From: Bacteroidota bacterium
GTDB taxonomy: Bacteria; Bacteroidota; Bacteroidia; Bacteroidales; VadinHA17
DNA: 7,169 bases
Direction of reading: 5' to 3'
NCBI GenBank assembly: GCA_030613125.1
Contig: JAUWMO010000175.1
Span: 1 to 7,169, forward strand
The notes below the pieces were generated by a model. The model did not search any database, was not told the origin of the DNA, and saw only the letters and a program-made list of their open reading frames with translations. The position numbers and the translations under genes were made by a program. Of the stretch, positions 4,461 through 7,169 are shown one piece after another (within the stretch, counting starts at the first letter, position 1; every line of letters starts with the position of its first letter).

Positions 4461-6902
4461 ATGATTGGAAATTATATTAAGCTTGCCGTCAGGCACATGT
4501 TAATAAATAAAGGATATGTATTTATCAACATCCTGGGATTAGCAGTGGGCATAGCCTGTTTTGTTTTAATAGGCTTGTTTGTTCTTCATGAATTGAGTTA
4601 TGATACCTTCCATGAAAAGAAAGACCGGATCTACAGGCTGGTTCTTGATGGAAAAATAGGGGAGCAGGAAATTAAGGTGGCGAATACCTCTCCGCCAATG
4701 GCCGAGGCCCTTGTTGATGAAATTCCCGAAATTGTCAATGCCGTTCGGATGGATAGCTGGAACGAGTCACCCATTAGAATTGAAGACCGGGTTTTTATTG
4801 AAGACCACTTTGCATTGGCGGATTCTACTTTCTTTGATATTTTTTCATTTCCGTTGATATACGGAGACCCTGCAACTGCATTAAACAAACCCCGCACTAT
4901 TGTGCTTACCAGGTCAGCTGCCCAGAAATACTTTGGTATGGATAATCCGGTAGGTGAAAACCTTAAAGTAGGGACAGACTCTGTTTATTGGGAGGTAACC
5001 GGTGTTTGTGAAGATGCCCCTGAAAACACGCATTTGGAATTTAATGTTATTGGTTCTTTTGTATCCGACAGAAGATCAGATGGAACAACCTGGATGAACA
5101 ATAACCTAACAACATATATCCTGGTAGGGGAAAACACGGATCCCTCGGTAGTTGAAGAAAAAATACATTCTGTACTGGTAAAATATGTTGGTCCGGAATT
5201 GGAACAGTTTATTGGGGCCAGTTATGATGACCTGTTAAAAGCCGGTGGCCGGTACAGGATCCTTGCTCAGAGAATTACCGATGTGCATTTAGAGCCTGAT
5301 ATCCAGCAGACCTTTAAACCGGCAAATGAAAAAAAGAATATCTACATTTTCACCATCATTGCCTTTGCCATCCTTCTTCTGGCCGGGATCAACTATATGA
5401 ATTTATCTACTGCCCAATCAGCTAACCGGGCCAGGGAAATAGGGATCAGGAAAGTTATGGGTTCACAAAAAACCGCTTTAAAGTGGCAGTTCCTGGTGGA
5501 ATCCATATTGATGTGTATTGTAAGCCTGATTGTAGCCATCTTATTAATTGAGTTGTTGATGCCAGGGTATAACAACATGATGCAAATATTCTTAAGCCTC
5601 AACTACTTCCAGCCCTGGTATACGATCCCGGTATTGATGCTGGTAGCAATTGTAGTCGGAATATTATCCGGTACTTATCCGGCTTTCTTTTTATCTTCTT
5701 TCAGACCGGTGGCAGTACTTACCGGAGAATTGAAAAGCGGCACAAAAAGCGGGACATTAAGAAGTGCTCTCGTGGTTGTCCAAATGACTATTTCCATATT
5801 AATTATGGCTGTAACTCTGATCACTTTCCGGCAGGTAAATTACATGCTGGAAAAAGATCTTGGATTCAATAAAGAGAACCTGATGGTGCTACGCAGAGTA
5901 CATGTTATCGGCAACCAGATAAATGTCTTTATCAGCCAGGTGCAGAACATTGCCGGCGTGGCCTCCGCATCTCATACCACAGCCATTCCCGGCTATCCGA
6001 ATAATAACAATGGCTACCTGATCGATTCCGGGGGTGAGACCAACCTGGACCTTTCTGATGTTCAGATAATGTATACAGTCTGGGCCGATCATGATTATGA
6101 TAAAACCATGGGATTTGAAATGGCAGAGGGACGGTTCTTTTCACAGGCCATGCCAACCGACTCATTTGCATGTGTTATAAACGAAAGTGCAGTCCGGTAT
6201 TTTGATCTTGACAATCCCCTGGAGGTGAAGATCATTCAACCCGGACCCACACCGGATCAGCGCTCTTCCTATCAGGTAATCGGTGTTGTTAAAAACTACC
6301 ATTTTATGTCCCTGCATGATGAGATTAGCCCCCATATATTTTTATACGACGGGGATCAGATGAATTGGGGAAATATTGTTATCCGGTTGCATCCGGATAA
6401 TATCCAGCACTCGATCGACCGGGTTAAGTCTGTATGGAATGATCTTGCAGGAACCGAACCCATGCAATACTTTTTCATGGATGAGGAGTTTGACAAATTG
6501 TATAAAGAAGATAAACGGACCGGAAACCTGTCCCTCATTTTTAGCATATTGGCCATCTTTATAGCCAGCCTTGGACTGTTTGGACTAACTTCATTTACTG
6601 TTGCACAACGGACAAAAGAGATTGGTGTACGGAAAGTACAGGGAGCCCGGATGGTAGACATTGTGCTATTACTTTCCAGAGAAATAGCGATTTTGGTGGG
6701 AATTTCAACAGTTATTGCAGTTCCGATCGCCATATTCTTTATTAAAAGCTGGCTGCAGAATTTCCATTTCAGAATTACACAGGGTCCACTGGACTACCTG
6801 ATAGTTATTCTTATAGCTCTTATTATTTCTTGGTTTACAATTAGTTACCGGGCTATTAAGGCTGCCCGTACTAATGCAGCTGAGGCGCTGAGGTATGAGT
6901 AG
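4461..6902 (+). CDS. MacB/FtsX-type ABC transporter permease, duplicated form (813 residues)
   Basis: Complete, with the usual length of the Bacteroidota double-FtsX permeases. Layout: N-terminal membrane helix at about 20-43 ending VLHELSYDTFHEKKDRIYRL, a typical start for this group; periplasmic MacB-type domain about 45-290; FtsX domain 1 with helices near 293-312, 345-366 and 388-411; a linking helix near 432-455; second periplasmic domain about 460-670; FtsX domain 2 with helices near 691-712, 738-760 and 776-797; and the C-terminus AAEALRYE, close to the usual NPVEALRYE. The cytoplasmic coupling motif appears twice, as REIGIRKVMGS (325-335) and KEIGVRKVQGAR (719-730), where the ATPase would dock. 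Such permeases pair with a LolD/MacB-like ATPase and act in mechanotransmission, lipoprotein or antibiotic-peptide export. No ATPase gene is in the window, so it works with one encoded elsewhere or is single. The ATG at 4461 is the natural start. Confidence 0.92.
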   Translation: MIGNYIKLAVRHMLINKGYVFINILGLAVGIACFVLIGLFVLHELSYDTFHEKKDRIYRLVLDGKIGEQEIKVANTSPPMAEALVDEIPEIVNAVRMDSWNESPIRIEDRVFIEDHFALADSTFFDIFSFPLIYGDPATALNKPRTIVLTRSAAQKYFGMDNPVGENLKVGTDSVYWEVTGVCEDAPENTHLEFNVIGSFVSDRRSDGTTWMNNNLTTYILVGENTDPSVVEEKIHSVLVKYVGPELEQFIGASYDDLLKAGGRYRILAQRITDVHLEPDIQQTFKPANEKKNIYIFTIIAFAILLLAGINYMNLSTAQSANRAREIGIRKVMGSQKTALKWQFLVESILMCIVSLIVAILLIELLMPGYNNMMQIFLSLNYFQPWYTIPVLMLVAIVVGILSGTYPAFFLSSFRPVAVLTGELKSGTKSGTLRSALVVVQMTISILIMAVTLITFRQVNYMLEKDLGFNKENLMVLRRVHVIGNQINVFISQVQNIAGVASASHTTAIPGYPNNNNGYLIDSGGETNLDLSDVQIMYTVWADHDYDKTMGFEMAEGRFFSQAMPTDSFACVINESAVRYFDLDNPLEVKIIQPGPTPDQRSSYQVIGVVKNYHFMSLHDEISPHIFLYDGDQMNWGNIVIRLHPDNIQHSIDRVKSVWNDLAGTEPMQYFFMDEEFDKLYKEDKRTGNLSLIFSILAIFIASLGLFGLTSFTVAQRTKEIGVRKVQGARMVDIVLLLSREIAILVGISTVIAVPIAIFFIKSWLQNFHFRITQGPLDYLIVILIALIISWFTISYRAIKAARTNAAEALRYE

Positions 6903-6903
6903 A

Positions 6904-6974
6904 GCTACAAATTGCATATTGTAGCCAGAGTGCCTTTGCTGAAGCAACCTGAAAGTCGGCACTCCGACTGGCTA
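6904..6974 (+). terminator. Structured 3' region after the permease, possible terminator
   Basis: GCTACAA (6904-6910) pairs with TTGTAGC (6919-6925). Overlapping it, TAGCCAG plus AGTGCC (6922-6934) pairs with GGCACT (6958-6963) and CTGGCTA (6968-6974), leaving CCGA as a bulge. Inside that, TTGC (6936-6939) pairs with GCAA (6944-6947). In competition, AGTCGG (6954-6959) pairs with CCGACT (6964-6969) over a CACT loop. Only AAAATAC follows, with no U-run, so this is not a textbook intrinsic terminator. The density of pairing right after the stop codon suggests a transcript end or RNA-protecting structure. Confidence 0.4.
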
Positions 6975-7169
6975 AAATACTGGGAATGTAAAAGGTTGAA
7001 GATAGTTGAATCAGTGACTTACAATTATAATATCAGGTAATTAAATGAGGAGGAGTTCGACTTACAGCATTCACTTCGGCTTCGCCTTGTGAAGTAAATA
7101 TGGTAGAAAGAGTAACAAGCTTTATATTGTGAGGTATAGATGAAAATTATTAGGAGATCCCGATGCACT
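6975..7169. other. Right-hand intergenic tail
   Basis: No gene can be supported. It contains TTCGACTT (7056-7063) and, 14 bases further, a hairpin of TTCAC (7070-7074) with GTGAA (7089-7093) enclosing GGC-TTC-GCC. TTCGACTT and TTCACTT also occur in this order at 1971-1996. ATG at 7140-7142, preceded by GAGG, opens a frame of ten codons (MKIIRRSRCT) to the window edge, too short to judge. GATCCCGATGCACT at the very end could instead be the left arm of another hairpin. Confidence 0.4.

Noticed and set aside
5393..6962. Minus-strand frames across the permease gene, including 125 codons at 6356-6733
   Set aside because: They are antisense shadows of a gene with clear FtsX motifs. Their translations are rich in improbable residue runs.
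1..7169. CRISPR array, tRNA, rRNA or intact insertion sequence
   Set aside because: I found no regularly spaced direct repeats, no cloverleaf with a T-loop motif, no rRNA-like stretch and no transposase frame.

Overview
The window looks like a chromosomal segment from a Bacteroidota bacterium, probably near the Marinilabiliales/Bacteroidales. This rests on an 813-residue double-FtsX permease of the type common in that phylum, a BspA-like leucine-rich-repeat remnant, a DoxX protein with a long C-terminal extension, weak or absent Shine-Dalgarno sequences, and at least one exact TAnnTTTG -7 box. No database search was possible, so this placement is from recall.

Left part (1-1799, minus strand): a bile acid:sodium symporter family (SBF/BASS) carrier is followed 75 bp downstream by a DoxX-family membrane protein that runs off the left edge. 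They are probably co-transcribed. An 8-bp-arm inverted repeat sits on the carrier's last codons.

Middle part (1800-3603, plus strand): an intergenic stretch rich in stem-loops leads into a row of very small genes. These are a 29-residue peptide with a perfect lipobox, an intact ParE/RelE-type antitoxin whose toxin partner is eroded, an internally deleted GIY-YIG nuclease relic, and an intact two-gene unit: an XRE-type regulator whose stop codon overlaps by one base the start of a lysine/arginine-rich protein of unknown function. A perfect 7-bp-arm inverted repeat encloses a Bacteroidota-type -7 box just upstream of the regulator and is a good candidate for an autoregulatory operator. The stretch is visibly more A/T-rich than the permease gene and reads as a small accessory island of toxin-antitoxin or defence debris.

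Gap (3604-4460): 857 bp without an intact gene. It holds a 14-bp-arm imperfect inverted repeat, a second copy of a short hairpin repeat also seen near 1945, the 3' end of a decayed leucine-rich-repeat gene on the minus strand, and short inverted repeats close upstream of the permease.

Right part (4461-7169, plus strand): one complete MacB/FtsX-type ABC permease with no ATPase gene in the window, then a strongly structured 3' region with competing hairpins, and a tail that shares TTCGACTT and TTCACTT with the repeat near 1945-1996. The strongest candidate for something undescribed is the XRE plus basic-protein unit with its operator-like palindrome. The tiny lipoprotein-like peptide and the dispersed hairpin repeat come next.
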